A stretch of 64,000 bases of DNA from Collimonas arenae (GTDB lineage: Bacteria > Pseudomonadota > Gammaproteobacteria > Burkholderiales > Burkholderiaceae_D), in assembly GCF_000786695.1 (NCBI RefSeq), contig NZ_CP009962.1, positions 2,790,001 to 2,854,000 of the forward strand, in the 5' to 3' direction. The notes beneath the pieces are model-generated. The model was not told the DNA's origin. It made no database searches and saw only the letters and a list, made by a program, of their open reading frames with translations. Position 1 is the first letter of the stretch; every line of letters begins with the position of its first letter. Position numbers and translations under genes: made by a program. This document shows, one piece after another, positions 17,298 through 26,696 of the stretch.

Positions 17298-18065
17298 ATG
17301 TATCAATTAACCGTGGATGACCTGCACAAGAAATATGGTCAGCATGAAGTGCTCAAAGGGGTCTCGTTAAAAGCCAAGGCGGGGGATGTAATCAGCATTA
17401 TTGGCTCCAGCGGATCCGGTAAGAGTACATTCCTGCGCTGTATCAACTTCCTTGAACAGCCCTGTGCAGGACGCATTGTCGTCAATAATGAGGAAATTCG
17501 CACCGAGCTGGATAAGAAGGGCGCGCTGCGCGCTGCAGATCCACGGCAATTGCAGAAAATGCGCGCCAAACTGGCCATGGTCTTCCAACATTTCAATTTA
17601 TGGGGACACATGACGGTGCTGGAGAACATCATCGAGGCGCCGATGCACGTGTTAGGCGTAGGCCGCGACGAGGCCAAGATTCGGGCCCGCAAATACCTGG
17701 CAAAGGTCGGCCTGGCCCAAACCCTGGAAAACAGTTATCCGTCGCATCTTTCGGGTGGCCAGCAGCAGCGCGTGGCGATCGCCCGAGCGTTGGCGATGGA
17801 ACCGGACGTGATGCTGTTCGACGAACCGACCTCGGCGCTCGATCCGGAATTGGTCGGTGAAGTGTTGAAGGTGATGCAGGCCCTGGCCGAAGAAGGGCGC
17901 ACCATGGTAGTGGTGACGCACGAAATGGCCTTCGCACGCGATGTATCGAACCACGTGGTGTTCTTGCATCAAGGGCGCATCGAAGAAGAAGGGCATCCTA
18001 GCGAGGTATTTAAGCAGCCTAAAAGCGAGCGACTACAGCAGTTCCTGACCAGCAGTCGGAAATAG
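17298..18065 (+). CDS. ABC transporter ATPase, HisP/GlnQ-type
   Basis: 255 residues. ATG 17298 is chosen because GGAGAG (17285-17290) is seven bases upstream; the ATG at 17292 is too close. Walker [11 protein letters not shown]-loop region [18 protein letters not shown], signature [17 protein letters not shown], Walker [15 protein letters not shown] and the H-loop [13 protein letters not shown] are all intact. The [12 protein letters not shown] stretch is typical of amino-acid importers. It completes the importer with the permeases at 15878-17277 and the binding protein at 13504. Confidence 0.96.
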   Translation: MYQLTVDDLHKKYGQHEVLKGVSLKAKAGDVISIIGSSGSGKSTFLRCINFLEQPCAGRIVVNNEEIRTELDKKGALRAADPRQLQKMRAKLAMVFQHFNLWGHMTVLENIIEAPMHVLGVGRDEAKIRARKYLAKVGLAQTLENSYPSHLSGGQQQRVAIARALAMEPDVMLFDEPTSALDPELVGEVLKVMQALAEEGRTMVVVTHEMAFARDVSNHVVFLHQGRIEEEGHPSEVFKQPKSERLQQFLTSSRK

Positions 18066-18631
18066 CGCTACGCCTGAGATTTGTCGGATTGCCGTCGTCG
18101 CTGAGCTGCTTTGATGCGCGCCACCGCGTTAACAGTTGTACTTAGAGGCTGTTGCAAACACAGATGGCCAGGCGCTCCGACGAAGACAGTACGAGTAGTA
18201 CGGCCAGGAGGGTGTAGCAGGGGTTTCAGACGACACTATCATCTGCCTGCGGAACACACCTGGCTTGCAAGCCAGGTGTGTTTGCAACAGCCTCTTAATG
18301 CTTGGTGAGCTTGGTGACAGAGTCTGGTGGCCGCTTGGGGGATACGACTGCCTGAACCAGAAATTTAAGCATTCATGTTGCCATCTTGTTCAGCAATAGT
18401 CGCCGATGTAGAGCTGCGTTCGCGGTATGGAAATCGAACAAAAATTATTTTAAAACAATACGTTATGGCATCAAAATAATGTAATCTGAGAACTCAGCCT
18501 GCTAGAAGCCACTCGCGCTGCCCTAGAAAAATCCGCAGTTGCATCCAAGAAAAAGATATAGAATTTGCACAAATAGCTGTTCCAAGGAGTGTCATGCAAA
18601 AACACCAGGACCTTGTGAATCGACGAATCAT
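18066..18631. other. Intergenic region holding a type A short repeat
   Basis: About 565 bases without a recognisable gene. The repeat at 18144-18295 occupies its first part; the remainder (18300-18631) becomes AT-rich toward 18480 and probably carries the promoter of the exporter operon. A TTG-started extension of the downstream gene (from 18539) reads into unlikely sequence rich in Cys and Arg and is not accepted. Confidence 0.5.
18144..18295 (+). repeat. Dispersed short repeat, type A ends (MITE-like)
   Basis: 152 bases with perfect 19-bp terminal inverted repeats: AGAGGCTGTTGCAAACACA at 18144-18162 and its complement at 18277-18295. Next to the right end is a perfect 30-bp palindrome (18253-18282, centred on TTGCAA). 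Core CCGACGAAGACAGTACGAG is shared with the other copies. No ORF inside. The ends resemble those of some IS5/IS6-group insertion sequences, so this is probably a non-autonomous element moved by a related transposase. Confidence 0.88.
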
Positions 18632-19870
18632 ATGACGGAAAATAGCCGGGAATTGCTCGACAAGCTTCGCATCGACCGTACGCCGTCGGAGACGCCTCGG
18701 AAAACCGCGCTGTGGGTCGGCCTTGGCGTAGCCGTTTTGCTCGTCGCGGCTGCCTATGCGGCATGGACGCATATCAAGACTCCAGTCGCGCAGTTTCATA
18801 CTGCGGTTGCGACCAAAATCGGCGCCAACGCATCTGTGCTGGATGCTACCGGCTACGTCACCGCGCGGCGCATGGCGACGGTCTCTTCGAAAATCACCGG
18901 CAAGGTGAAAGAGGTCATGATCGAAGAAGGCCAGCACATCAAGGCCGGAGAAGTGATGGCAACGCTCGATCCGATCGACGCCGATGCCCAGCGCGCGCTG
19001 GCCGATTCCCAATTATCGGTTGCAAAGAGCGAGATAGGCAGCCTGCGCGCACAACTCAAGCTGGCCGAAGCAAATGTCGTTCGCTATCAGGAGCTGGTCG
19101 CGCGCAAATTCGTCGCGCCGGCGCAATTGGACCAGTATATTTCGCAACGCGATTCGCTGCTATCGCAGCTCGATACCGCACAACGAAACATACAGGTCGC
19201 CACCGATCAGGTGCGCGTTGCCACTGACGGGGTCGACAATACCGTGATACGCGCGCCGTTTTCGGGGGTGATCATCGCCAAGGCGGCCCAACCTGGCGAA
19301 ATCGTCTCTCCACTCTCTGCGGGCGGGGGTTTCACCCGCACCGGCATTGGCACCCTGGTCGACATGGATTCGCTTGAAATCGAGGTCGACGTGAACGAGG
19401 CCTATATTGGCCGCGTATTGTCGAAAATGCCAGTGGATGCGATCCTCAACGCCTATCCTGACTGGAAGATTCCAGCCGAGGTGATTGCGATCATTCCCTC
19501 CGCTGACCGTAGCAAGGCAACCGTCAAGGTACGCATCGCCTTGCTGGTGAAGGATCCGCGTATCGTTCCGGAAATGGGCGTCAAAGTGAGCTTTCGAGAC
19601 GCGGCGCAATCGACCGGAGCGGATATCAACGAAGGGGTTCGCGTACCGGCGACCGCAATCGGTGAGCGCGATGGCAAGCCGGTTGCGTTTGTAGTCGGCC
19701 CTGAACAAAAAATTGAACGCCGCGCGCTCAAGGTAGGGCGTTCAATGGGTGAGGACCGCCAGGTGCTGGCCGGCTTGAATGCCGGTGAAACGGTGGTAGT
19801 ATCGCCATCTCCCAACCTGGCCGACGGCGTACAGATACATATTGCGCCGGCCGAAGGAAGCGCGCCCTGA
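18632..19870 (+). CDS. Membrane-fusion protein of a MacA/HlyD-type exporter
   Basis: 412 residues from ATG 18632 (MTENSRELLDKLRIDRTP). A single N-terminal membrane anchor (KTALWVGLGVAVLLVAAAYA) places the rest in the periplasm. It has a biotinyl-lipoyl half-motif (SSKITGKVKEVMIEEGQHIK), a coiled-coil hairpin (about residues 125-195, rich in LAD/QLSVAKSE and QLDTAQRN), the second lipoyl half (IRAPFSGVIIAKAAQPGEIV) and a C-terminal beta-barrel region (VPATAIGERDGKPVAFVVG). It is the periplasmic adaptor of the ABC exporter encoded by the next three genes. An outer-membrane TolC-like partner is not in the window. Confidence 0.93.
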   Translation: MTENSRELLDKLRIDRTPSETPRKTALWVGLGVAVLLVAAAYAAWTHIKTPVAQFHTAVATKIGANASVLDATGYVTARRMATVSSKITGKVKEVMIEEGQHIKAGEVMATLDPIDADAQRALADSQLSVAKSEIGSLRAQLKLAEANVVRYQELVARKFVAPAQLDQYISQRDSLLSQLDTAQRNIQVATDQVRVATDGVDNTVIRAPFSGVIIAKAAQPGEIVSPLSAGGGFTRTGIGTLVDMDSLEIEVDVNEAYIGRVLSKMPVDAILNAYPDWKIPAEVIAIIPSADRSKATVKVRIALLVKDPRIVPEMGVKVSFRDAAQSTGADINEGVRVPATAIGERDGKPVAFVVGPEQKIERRALKVGRSMGEDRQVLAGLNAGETVVVSPSPNLADGVQIHIAPAEGSAP

Positions 19871-19918
19871 CGTTTGTTTTGATTTGTTCGTTTTGATTTC
19901 AGATCAAGGATGATGAAT

Positions 19919-20605
19919 ATGGAAACTCTCGTTTCAATTCGCGACGTGGTCAAAACCTATCAGCGCGGCGCTGAAAAAATAGAAGTATTACATGGCATTA
20001 ACCTGGATATTCCCAAGGGTGATTTTGTCTGCCTGATGGGGCCATCCGGCTCGGGCAAGACAACGCTGCTCAATCTGATTGGCGGACTCGATTCGCCTAG
20101 CGGCGGCCAGATCGAAGTCGGCGGCAATCGTATCGACCAGATGGGATCGAACAAGCTCACGCACTGGCGCTCAAATCACATCGGATTTATTTTCCAGTCA
20201 TACAACTTGCTGCCGATGCTGACTGCGCAAAAGAACGTCGAGCTGCCGCTGCTGCTCACCAAGTTGCCTGCGGCGCAACGCCGTCGCAATACCGAAATCG
20301 CTCTGCAACTGGTCAACCTGGCCGATCGCGGCAAACACAAACCGAGCGAATTGTCGGGCGGGCAGCAGCAACGCGTGGCAATAGCGCGCGCCATCGTTTC
20401 CGACCCGCAGTTGCTGGTGTGCGACGAGCCGACCGGCGATCTGGACCGCAAGTCAGCTGATGAAATCCTGTCGCTATTGACACTCCTCAATCGCGAACAC
20501 GGAAAGAGCATCATCATGGTCACGCATGACCCTAAGGCGGCAGAGTATGCCAGTCGCATCGTCCATCTGGACAAGGGCACGCTGGTCACCGATCCTGTCG
20601 CGTGA
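19919..20605 (+). CDS. MacB/LolD-type ABC exporter ATPase
   Basis: 228 residues from ATG 19919, eight bases after AAGGA; ATGs at 19910 and 19913 lie within or next to that ribosome site. Walker A GPSGSGKTT, Q-loop FIFQSYNLLPMLTAQKNVEL, signature [16 protein letters not shown], Walker B LLVCDEPTGDLD and H-loop MVTHDPKAAEYA are intact. This is the nucleotide-binding subunit of the MacB-like mechanotransmission exporters, here a separate protein rather than fused to the permease. The following FtsX permeases complete the complex. Confidence 0.95.
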   Translation: METLVSIRDVVKTYQRGAEKIEVLHGINLDIPKGDFVCLMGPSGSGKTTLLNLIGGLDSPSGGQIEVGGNRIDQMGSNKLTHWRSNHIGFIFQSYNLLPMLTAQKNVELPLLLTKLPAAQRRRNTEIALQLVNLADRGKHKPSELSGGQQQRVAIARAIVSDPQLLVCDEPTGDLDRKSADEILSLLTLLNREHGKSIIMVTHDPKAAEYASRIVHLDKGTLVTDPVA

Positions 20606-20618
20606 AACGCCGGCTATC

Positions 20619-21773
20619 ATGAAATATTTCTCGCTTATTTGGGCCAGCCTGTTTCGCAAGAAAGCCCGCACGATCCTTACCTTGCTATCGATCATCGTCG
20701 CGTTCCTGTTGTTCGGATTGTTGCAGGCGGTGAGCCAAGCATTCAATGGCGGTGCGGACAACGCCGATGCCGACCGCATGATCACCAATTCGAAATATTC
20801 GATCATCGATATGCTGCCGATCGCCTTTCAGCAGCAAATCGAAGCGGTGCCGGGGGTCAAGGCGGTGGCGTTTGCAAGCTGGTTCGGCGGCAGTTATCAA
20901 GACAAACCGGCGCGTTTCGCGGTGTTCCCGGTTGTACCGGACGAATATCTGAAAATTGCGCCGGAACTTCAAATGAGCCCGGAGACGCGCGCCGCATGGA
21001 ACGCAAATCGCACTGGCGCAGTGGTCGGTGAAACACTGGCCAAACAAATGAACTGGAAGGTCGGCGACAAAGTACCGCTTCTGGCCGATATCTGGCCGAA
21101 GACAGACGGTTCGCTGACGTGGACCTTCGATATTGTCGGCACTTTTCACAACACCAAAGATCTGGCCAATGGCGATTCGGCGCTGCTGTTCCGCTACGAC
21201 TATTTCGACGAAGCGCGCCAATATGGCAAAGGAACGATAGGCTGGTTTCTGGTGAAAATAGATGATCGTTCGCACTCGGATGCCGTCGGCAAGGCGATCG
21301 ACGCCAAATTCAACAATTCCGGACATGAGACAAAAACCCAGACCGAACAAGCGTTTGCACAAGGCTTCGCCAAGCAGTTCGGCGATATTGCGCTCATCGT
21401 CAGCGCCATCCTCGGCGCTGTCTTTTTCACGATCCTGGTATTGACCGGGAACACCATGTCCCAGGCGCTGCGCGAACGCATTCCTGAGCTGGGTATCTTG
21501 AAAACATTGGGATTTTCCAATCAGGCGGTATGGTGGCTGGTCATGCTGGAGTCATTGCTTTTGTCCGTCCTCGGCGCGGCGATCGGCCTGCTGCTGGCGG
21601 TGTTCGCCATCGATGCGATGAAAGAATCGTTATCCGGCTTCGGAATCACCCGGGTAAGCTGGCGGGTTGTCGCCGAAGGTTTCTTATTCGCATTCTTGCT
21701 TGGACTTCTGGTCGGACTCGCGCCTGCGCTCAAGGCGATGCGTCTCAAGATTGTCGACGCCTTAAGGGCATAA
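20619..21773 (+). CDS. FtsX/MacB-type ABC permease, subunit 1
   Basis: 384 residues from ATG 20619, 13 bases after the ATPase stop. N-terminal membrane helix (ARTILTLLSIIVAFLLFGLL), a large periplasmic domain (about residues 45-260), then three C-terminal membrane helices ending VGLAPALKAMRLKIVDALRA, the standard FtsX ending. It carries the LREPELGILKTLGF-like motif (RERIPELGILKTLGF) that couples to the ATPase. MacB works as a homodimer, whereas this operon has two different permeases, so a heterodimer is inferred. Confidence 0.93.
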   Translation: MKYFSLIWASLFRKKARTILTLLSIIVAFLLFGLLQAVSQAFNGGADNADADRMITNSKYSIIDMLPIAFQQQIEAVPGVKAVAFASWFGGSYQDKPARFAVFPVVPDEYLKIAPELQMSPETRAAWNANRTGAVVGETLAKQMNWKVGDKVPLLADIWPKTDGSLTWTFDIVGTFHNTKDLANGDSALLFRYDYFDEARQYGKGTIGWFLVKIDDRSHSDAVGKAIDAKFNNSGHETKTQTEQAFAQGFAKQFGDIALIVSAILGAVFFTILVLTGNTMSQALRERIPELGILKTLGFSNQAVWWLVMLESLLLSVLGAAIGLLLAVFAIDAMKESLSGFGITRVSWRVVAEGFLFAFLLGLLVGLAPALKAMRLKIVDALRA

Positions 21774-21807
21774 TATTGCCGTTCGTAGGTTTTGAGGAGT
21801 AAGCGCG

Positions 21808-22995
21808 ATGCTCGCCTGGCTAAGTCAAATTGTGCAAGTTTCCTGGATGAACCTGAAAAATGTTCCCCAGCGGCTCGGCCCCTCGCTGGTGATTGTGGTC
21901 GGTATCGCCGGCGTAGTCGGCGTGCTGACGGCGATTTTATCCATGGGAGCGGGCTTTCGCGCCACGCTAGGCAAAGCCGGTTATGAAGACCGTGCGATAG
22001 TGATGCGTAGCGGAGCCACTTCTGAACTTTCCAGCGGTTTAAGTCGCGAGCAGGCAGACGTGATCGGTGGCGCTCCGGGCGTACGGCGCGGCCCCGACGG
22101 CAAACCGATTGTCGCGGCAGAACTCCTGGTCATCGCAGACTTACCGAAGGCAAGTACCGGTACGCTGGCAAACGCCGCGGTGCGCGGCGTACAACCGGGC
22201 GCCTTTCTTTTACGGCCCGAAGTGAAGATAGTACAAGGCCGCTTGTTTACTTTCGGCACGCGTGAAGTCATAGTCGGCAAACAGGCAGCGGCGCAATTCA
22301 AGGGATTGAAACTTGGATCGCGGCTTGCATTTCGCGATGCCGACTGGACTGTGGTCGGCATCTTCGAAGCCGGTGGCAGCGTGAATGAATCCGAGTTATG
22401 GGCGGACGCAGCAGTTGTACAGAGCGCATATCGCCGCGACGGCTACCAGTCGGTCAGTGTTGCCCTGGAAAACAATGCGGCGCTGACGCCGTTCAAAGAC
22501 GCTCTCACTGCCGACCCGCGGCTGCAGGTCAAGGTCTCAACGATGAAACAATACTTTGCGTCGCAGTCCGAGGCGATGAGCAAGCTAATCAGTATCCTCG
22601 GCTATACAGTGGGATTGATCATGGCGATCGGCGCAGTATTTGGCGCATTGAACACGATGTACGCCGCGATCTCGACGCGCAGCCGCGAGATTGCCACTCT
22701 GCGGGCGATCGGTTTTGGCGCGATGCCTGTCATGATCTCGGTCTTGCTGGAGGCCATTTTTTTGGCTTTTATCGGCGGCGCCATCGGTGCGGCCTTGGCT
22801 TACCTGATATTCAATGGCTATACCGCAGCGACGCTTGGAGCAAACTTCAGCCAGGTCGCGTTCGACTTCCGCGTTACGCCTGCATTGATGGGGCAGGGCA
22901 TGCTGCTGGCTCTGGCGATCGGTCTCATTGGCGGCTTCATGCCGGCATGGCGCGCCACCCGATTACCGGTCGCAACGGCTTTACGTGCGGAATAG
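21808..22995 (+). CDS. FtsX/MacB-type ABC permease, subunit 2
   Basis: 395 residues from ATG 21808 after GAGGAG. It has the same topology as subunit 1: membrane helix (GPSLVIVVGIAGVVGVLTAI), periplasmic domain, three C-terminal helices and the ending GGFMPAWRATRLPVATALRAE. The coupling motif is RSREIATLRAIGFGAMPV. It lies 34 bases after subunit 1 and closes the exporter operon. A short repeat (23085-23201) follows. Substrate unknown. Confidence 0.93.
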   Translation: MLAWLSQIVQVSWMNLKNVPQRLGPSLVIVVGIAGVVGVLTAILSMGAGFRATLGKAGYEDRAIVMRSGATSELSSGLSREQADVIGGAPGVRRGPDGKPIVAAELLVIADLPKASTGTLANAAVRGVQPGAFLLRPEVKIVQGRLFTFGTREVIVGKQAAAQFKGLKLGSRLAFRDADWTVVGIFEAGGSVNESELWADAAVVQSAYRRDGYQSVSVALENNAALTPFKDALTADPRLQVKVSTMKQYFASQSEAMSKLISILGYTVGLIMAIGAVFGALNTMYAAISTRSREIATLRAIGFGAMPVMISVLLEAIFLAFIGGAIGAALAYLIFNGYTAATLGANFSQVAFDFRVTPALMGQGMLLALAIGLIGGFMPAWRATRLPVATALRAE

Positions 22996-23084
22996 GGCGG
23001 CAGATACCCGATGCGCCACGCGCAGACAAAGACAAGCGCGGCTCACCAGAGAAGCTGCGGAGCGCACGCAGTCAATGCTTGCTA

Positions 23085-23201
23085 AGAGGCTGTTGCGAAC
23101 ACAGATGGCTAGACGCGCCGACGAAGACAGTACGAGCGGTATGGCTAGGAGCGGATGGCCGCCCCAACGCAACAACGCCAGGTGTGTTCGCAACAGCCTC
23201 T
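23085..23201 (+). repeat. Dispersed short repeat, type A ends (MITE-like)
   Basis: 117 bases with perfect 19-bp terminal inverted repeats: AGAGGCTGTTGCGAACACA (23085-23103) and its complement (23183-23201). The core GCCGACGAAGACAGTACGAG is present, but the middle part seen in the longer copies is missing. It ends three bases before the SDR stop codon on the opposite strand, so it lies between two convergent transcripts and could serve as their terminator. Confidence 0.9.
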
Positions 23202-23204
23202 AAA

Positions 23205-23978
23205 TTACTTGGTGGTGTAGCCGCCGTTGATGAGAATAGTCTGTCCGGTAATCCACCAGCCATCGGAAACGAGGAAGCGAATGAAGGGCACGATGTCTTC
23301 TATATCGGTCAGGCCAGTCTTTGAGAATTGAGACAGTGCGGCTGCTGTCTTATGGTAGGCCACCGCATCAGCGCCTTCGGCCGGATAGAAAAACGGTGTG
23401 TCCATCGGACCTGGGCCTATCGCCGTCACAGAGATCCCGCGCGCACCGAATTCTTTGGAAGCGGAACGGGTAAAGTGCTCTACCGGCGCCTTGGTGCCGG
23501 CATAAGCGGCATAGAACGGTGTGTAGGCGCCGAGAAGCGAGGTCACCAATGTGCAGACCTTGCCGTTGTCGTTGAGATGCTTGCCGGCTTCCTTGATGAA
23601 AAAGAAGGCAGATTTTGAATTCACCGCAGTCATCTCGTCGTACTCCGCCTCGCTGATTTCCACGAAAGGTTTCTTCAGCACTTTGCCGACGGTATTGATA
23701 GCGATATCTGGTTTGCCAATGGCGCTGATGGTATCGGCGAATAGCTTCTCGACCGCGCCAGCGGTAGTCAGGTCAGCCTGAAACGCAACCGCTTCAGCCC
23801 CGGCGGCCTGGATAGCAGCGACAGTTGCATCCGCTTCTGCCTTGCTGGCAGCGCTGTTGTAATGAATGGCAATCGCTCGGGCACCTTGTGCGGCAAGATC
23901 CCGGGCAATCAATCCGCCCAGGTTTTTCGCACCGCCTGCGATAAGAACTGTCTTGCCTTTGATCGCGTGTTTACTCAT
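23205..23978 (-). CDS. Short-chain dehydrogenase/reductase (SDR)
   Basis: 257 residues, cytosolic NAD(P)-dependent oxidoreductase. The N-terminal Rossmann motif is AGGAKNLGG (a variant of TGxxxGxG), followed by a basic or Ser-rich position IHYNSAASKAE that suggests NADPH preference. NTVGK corresponds to the NAG motif, the catalytic Ser is in LVTSLLGAY, and the catalytic Tyr/Lys pair is YAGTK. The C-terminus ends VSDGWWITGQTILINGGYTT, typical of FabG-like SDRs. It is divergent from the LysR gene at 24198, which probably regulates it. The substrate cannot be assigned. Confidence 0.92.
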   Translation of the reverse strand: MSKHAIKGKTVLIAGGAKNLGGLIARDLAAQGARAIAIHYNSAASKAEADATVAAIQAAGAEAVAFQADLTTAGAVEKLFADTISAIGKPDIAINTVGKVLKKPFVEISEAEYDEMTAVNSKSAFFFIKEAGKHLNDNGKVCTLVTSLLGAYTPFYAAYAGTKAPVEHFTRSASKEFGARGISVTAIGPGPMDTPFFYPAEGADAVAYHKTAAALSQFSKTGLTDIEDIVPFIRFLVSDGWWITGQTILINGGYTTK

Positions 23979-24197
23979 GGTTTGACTCTCCGGTTTCCAG
24001 ATGCCACAAGACGGGCCTCTTGGGTTATTAAAATGATATCGATTAAAATGACGATATAAAGATGCTATTTCTAGCTACACATGTCAGAAATAACGAACAA
24101 TTAGCCACCAAAATCACTTTGAACCGGGAACGCCACCAGTCAGCAAAAGTGATTTGACACGGGTGATCTACTTATTGAGGCGCCTTCTGGCGCTGAG

Positions 24198-25160
24198 TTG
24201 ACGGCGACATCTTCTGGGGCGCACTTGGACCGTATTGATCTATTTCGTATCTTCGTGCGCGTGGTCGATTGCACAAGCTTCACCCGCGCTGCAAATACGC
24301 TCGGCTTGCCACGCTCATCTGTCTCTGCGGCGATCCAGGAGTTGGAAGCACGGATTGGCGCGCGCCTTCTGCACCGTACGACACGGCAGGTTTCAACGAC
24401 CCAAGACGGTGCGGCCTTCTACGAGCGATGCCTGCGGGTAATCGCCGACGTCGAGGAAACCGAGAACCTGTTCCGACAGACCTCAATCAAGCCCAGCGGC
24501 AATCTCAAGATCGACGTGCCGGGCCGTATCGGGCGGCTCATCATCGCTCCAGCGCTACCGGAATTCCTTGCTCTCTATCCCGACATCGATATCGACATCG
24601 GAATGACGGACAGGGCGGTGAATTTGGTGGAGGACGGATTGGACTGCGTGCTGCGTGTGGGGCCTTTACACGATTCCAGCCTCGTGACCCGTTCGATCGG
24701 CAGCCTGCCTCTCATTAATGTCGCCAGTCCCTCCTATCTGGCAATGCATGGCACGCCATTGTCTCCAGGGGATCTTGGCGGACATTTGGCAGTCAACTAT
24801 GCGTCGCCATCAAGCGGCCGTGTACATCCCTGGGAATGGCTTGAAGAAGGGGAGGTACGCACGCTATTGATATCCTCCCGCGTTACCGTTAATAGCGCTG
24901 AGGCGTACATCGCTTGCTGCCTGGCAGGGCTCGGGATGATCCAGATTCCCGCTTATGATGTAAAAGCACATCTGGTCGCAGGCGAACTCGTCGAAGTGAT
25001 GCGAGATTATCGCGCGGCGCCGATGCCGATGACCTTGCTCTATCCGCATCGCCGGCATTTGTCACGCAAGTTTCAGGTATTCGCGGACTGGCTGACCGGT
25101 GTGCTAAAGGTCTGCTTGCTTGTTCCTGACCTTTCTACGGAAAATATCGTTTCTCGTTGA
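24198..25160 (+). CDS. LysR-type transcriptional regulator
   Basis: Up to 320 residues. The open frame begins with TTG 24198; a second TTG at 24225 begins LDRIDLFRIFVRVVDCTSF and is closer to the usual family start, and neither has a strong ribosome site. Winged helix SFTRAANTLGLPRSSVSAAI and LEARIGARLLHRTTRQVSTT is typical of the subgroup that regulates divergent SDR or quinone-oxidoreductase genes. The effector domain follows (GNLKIDVPGRIGRLIIAPAL). The 220-base region to the divergent SDR gene would hold the operator. A terminator lies at 25188-25220. Confidence 0.9.
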   Translation: MTATSSGAHLDRIDLFRIFVRVVDCTSFTRAANTLGLPRSSVSAAIQELEARIGARLLHRTTRQVSTTQDGAAFYERCLRVIADVEETENLFRQTSIKPSGNLKIDVPGRIGRLIIAPALPEFLALYPDIDIDIGMTDRAVNLVEDGLDCVLRVGPLHDSSLVTRSIGSLPLINVASPSYLAMHGTPLSPGDLGGHLAVNYASPSSGRVHPWEWLEEGEVRTLLISSRVTVNSAEAYIACCLAGLGMIQIPAYDVKAHLVAGELVEVMRDYRAAPMPMTLLYPHRRHLSRKFQVFADWLTGVLKVCLLVPDLSTENIVSR

Positions 25161-25187
25161 TGGACTTAATTCTCAACTCTAGGAAAG

Positions 25188-25220
25188 ACGCCCTTTGGAC
25201 CGAAGTCAAAAGGGCGTTTT
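25188..25220. terminator. Rho-independent terminator between convergent genes
   Basis: ACGCCCTTT (25188-25196) pairs with AAAGGGCGT (25209-25217) and is followed by TTTT. It lies after the LysR stop and before the stop of the hydrolase on the other strand; AAAGA on the opposite side makes weaker termination of the minus-strand transcript possible. Confidence 0.85.
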
Positions 25221-25238
25221 GCAGATTGCGCCTTGTGC

Positions 25239-26027
25239 TTAATGCTGGAACGTAGCTGCCTTCTCGATGAGAGCCGCCACGGTCTCTGGCTTAGACTCAT
25301 AGATGGCGTGGCTGCCTGGCGTTTCAACGACCGTGGCGCTGGCACGTTTGGACATCGCGCGCTGCGCGTCCGGCGGGATCATCTTGTCGTCCTTGGTGAC
25401 CAGGTACCAGCTCGGCTTGGTGCGCCATGCGGCTGTAGTTACTTCTCCGCCCAGCGCTTCTACGCCCCACGGCACTTGCGCGTTGGCCAGGAAAGTAGCG
25501 CGCTCCGGTTTCACGTCGCCGGCGAACGAAGCCGCGAATTTCGCCTTGTCCAGCATCAGGAAGCCGTTAACCGGCGCAAGAATAGGCGGCACCGGAGCAC
25601 CAGGAGAGGGATTGGCAATGAGCTTTTGAACAGATTCGCCCTTGTCCGGGGCAAACGCCGCAATGTAGACCAGGCGCGAGACTTTGGCGTCGTTGCCGGC
25701 CTCAGAGATGACTGCGCCGCCGTACGAGTGGCCGACCAGGACTACCGGGCCGTCTTGGGTATCCAGCACGGCTTTGGTCGCAGCCACGTCGGCGGCGAGC
25801 GTCGTCGTGGGATTTTGGACGATGCTGACATTGTAACCTTTGGCCTTCAGGAGCTTGTACACGGCTTCCCAGCCACCGCCGTCGACGAAGCCGCCATGGA
25901 CCAGCACCACGTTGTTGACGCGTTCGGCAGCGGCGGCAGGGCTTTGCGCCATGATACCGAGAGTCAGCGAAGAAAAGCCCAGCACGCCGAGCATGGTACG
26001 CCAGGAAGACAAAGAGTTTGCTTGCAT
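25239..26027 (-). CDS. Exported alpha/beta hydrolase
   Basis: 262 residues from ATG 26027 (MQANSLSSWRTMLGVLGFSS); an ATG at 26039 adds four. A signal peptide ends near SPAAAAE. The mature protein has the alpha/beta-hydrolase oxyanion loop (VVLVHGGFVDGGGWE), nucleophile elbow GHSYGG, an acidic residue in YLVTKDDKMIPP and the catalytic His in TPGSHAIYESKPE. The pattern resembles salicylate-esterase/AHL-esterase-like serine hydrolases found as periplasmic proteins. Substrate unknown. Confidence 0.9.
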   Translation of the reverse strand: MQANSLSSWRTMLGVLGFSSLTLGIMAQSPAAAAERVNNVVLVHGGFVDGGGWEAVYKLLKAKGYNVSIVQNPTTTLAADVAATKAVLDTQDGPVVLVGHSYGGAVISEAGNDAKVSRLVYIAAFAPDKGESVQKLIANPSPGAPVPPILAPVNGFLMLDKAKFAASFAGDVKPERATFLANAQVPWGVEALGGEVTTAAWRTKPSWYLVTKDDKMIPPDAQRAMSKRASATVVETPGSHAIYESKPETVAALIEKAATFQH

Positions 26028-26275
26028 TTGACACCTCATCTAAAAAGATTAATGGACGTGCATCCCCGCGTTCTTTACAGCTATTCGAGGTCAATCGCAC
26101 GACCATAGTTTGATGCAGGGTGCCAGAATATCCATCGCCCAGATTGGCTATGTCTTTTGGCATAGAGCAGATATCCAAGGCGCCCCGTGCCAAGTACTAA
26201 CAAGGTATAACAACTGGCTGCGTTAAATTTGATAAGGTTGAGCTCACGACGGCAATGTAGGCTCCGGGAAAAATC

Positions 26276-26692
26276 ATGGTCCAACCGAATCAACGTTCGC
26301 AAGCTTGGCGCGGTATCGCTGGCGATATCGTTGTTTCCTTTGTGGAGGCGGTCAATGACTTTGATGCCGGCCGCCTGGTCGACCTTTTCGAGCAGGATGC
26401 GCACGTAAACGATCAGTTGCGCGATTTTTGGGGCAAAGCGGCGATTGAGGACTGGGTTCGCCGCGAAATCGTGGGCGAACGATTCTGCATGGAAGTCCTG
26501 GGAGCGAGAAAGCACTTCGGCGACATCATTCTTTCGGCTCAAGTTGGGGGCGATTTCGATAAAACCGGATTGCCTGACCCTTTGATTCTGAACTTTATTT
26601 TCTCCTTCTGCGAAGGAAAAATCGCGCGGCTCCTTATCCTGGTGACGCGGCAAGGGCAGTCCGAACCAGACGTCAGAAAAATTGGCGGGTAG
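26276..26692 (+). CDS. NTF2-like/SnoaL-like small protein
   Basis: 138 residues. The pattern of an N-terminal helix (VVSFVEAVNDFDAGRLVDLF), DAHVNDQLRDFWGKAAIEDW and a curved sheet ending in IARLLILVTRQ fits the NTF2-like cone fold (SnoaL/DUF4440-type). Enzymes and ligand-binding proteins share this fold, so no reaction is assigned. It stops four bases before the ATG (26697) proposed for the large regulator, suggesting co-transcription and a shared role. Confidence 0.7.
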   Translation: MVQPNQRSQAWRGIAGDIVVSFVEAVNDFDAGRLVDLFEQDAHVNDQLRDFWGKAAIEDWVRREIVGERFCMEVLGARKHFGDIILSAQVGGDFDKTGLPDPLILNFIFSFCEGKIARLLILVTRQGQSEPDVRKIGG

Positions 26693-26696
26693 CAAC

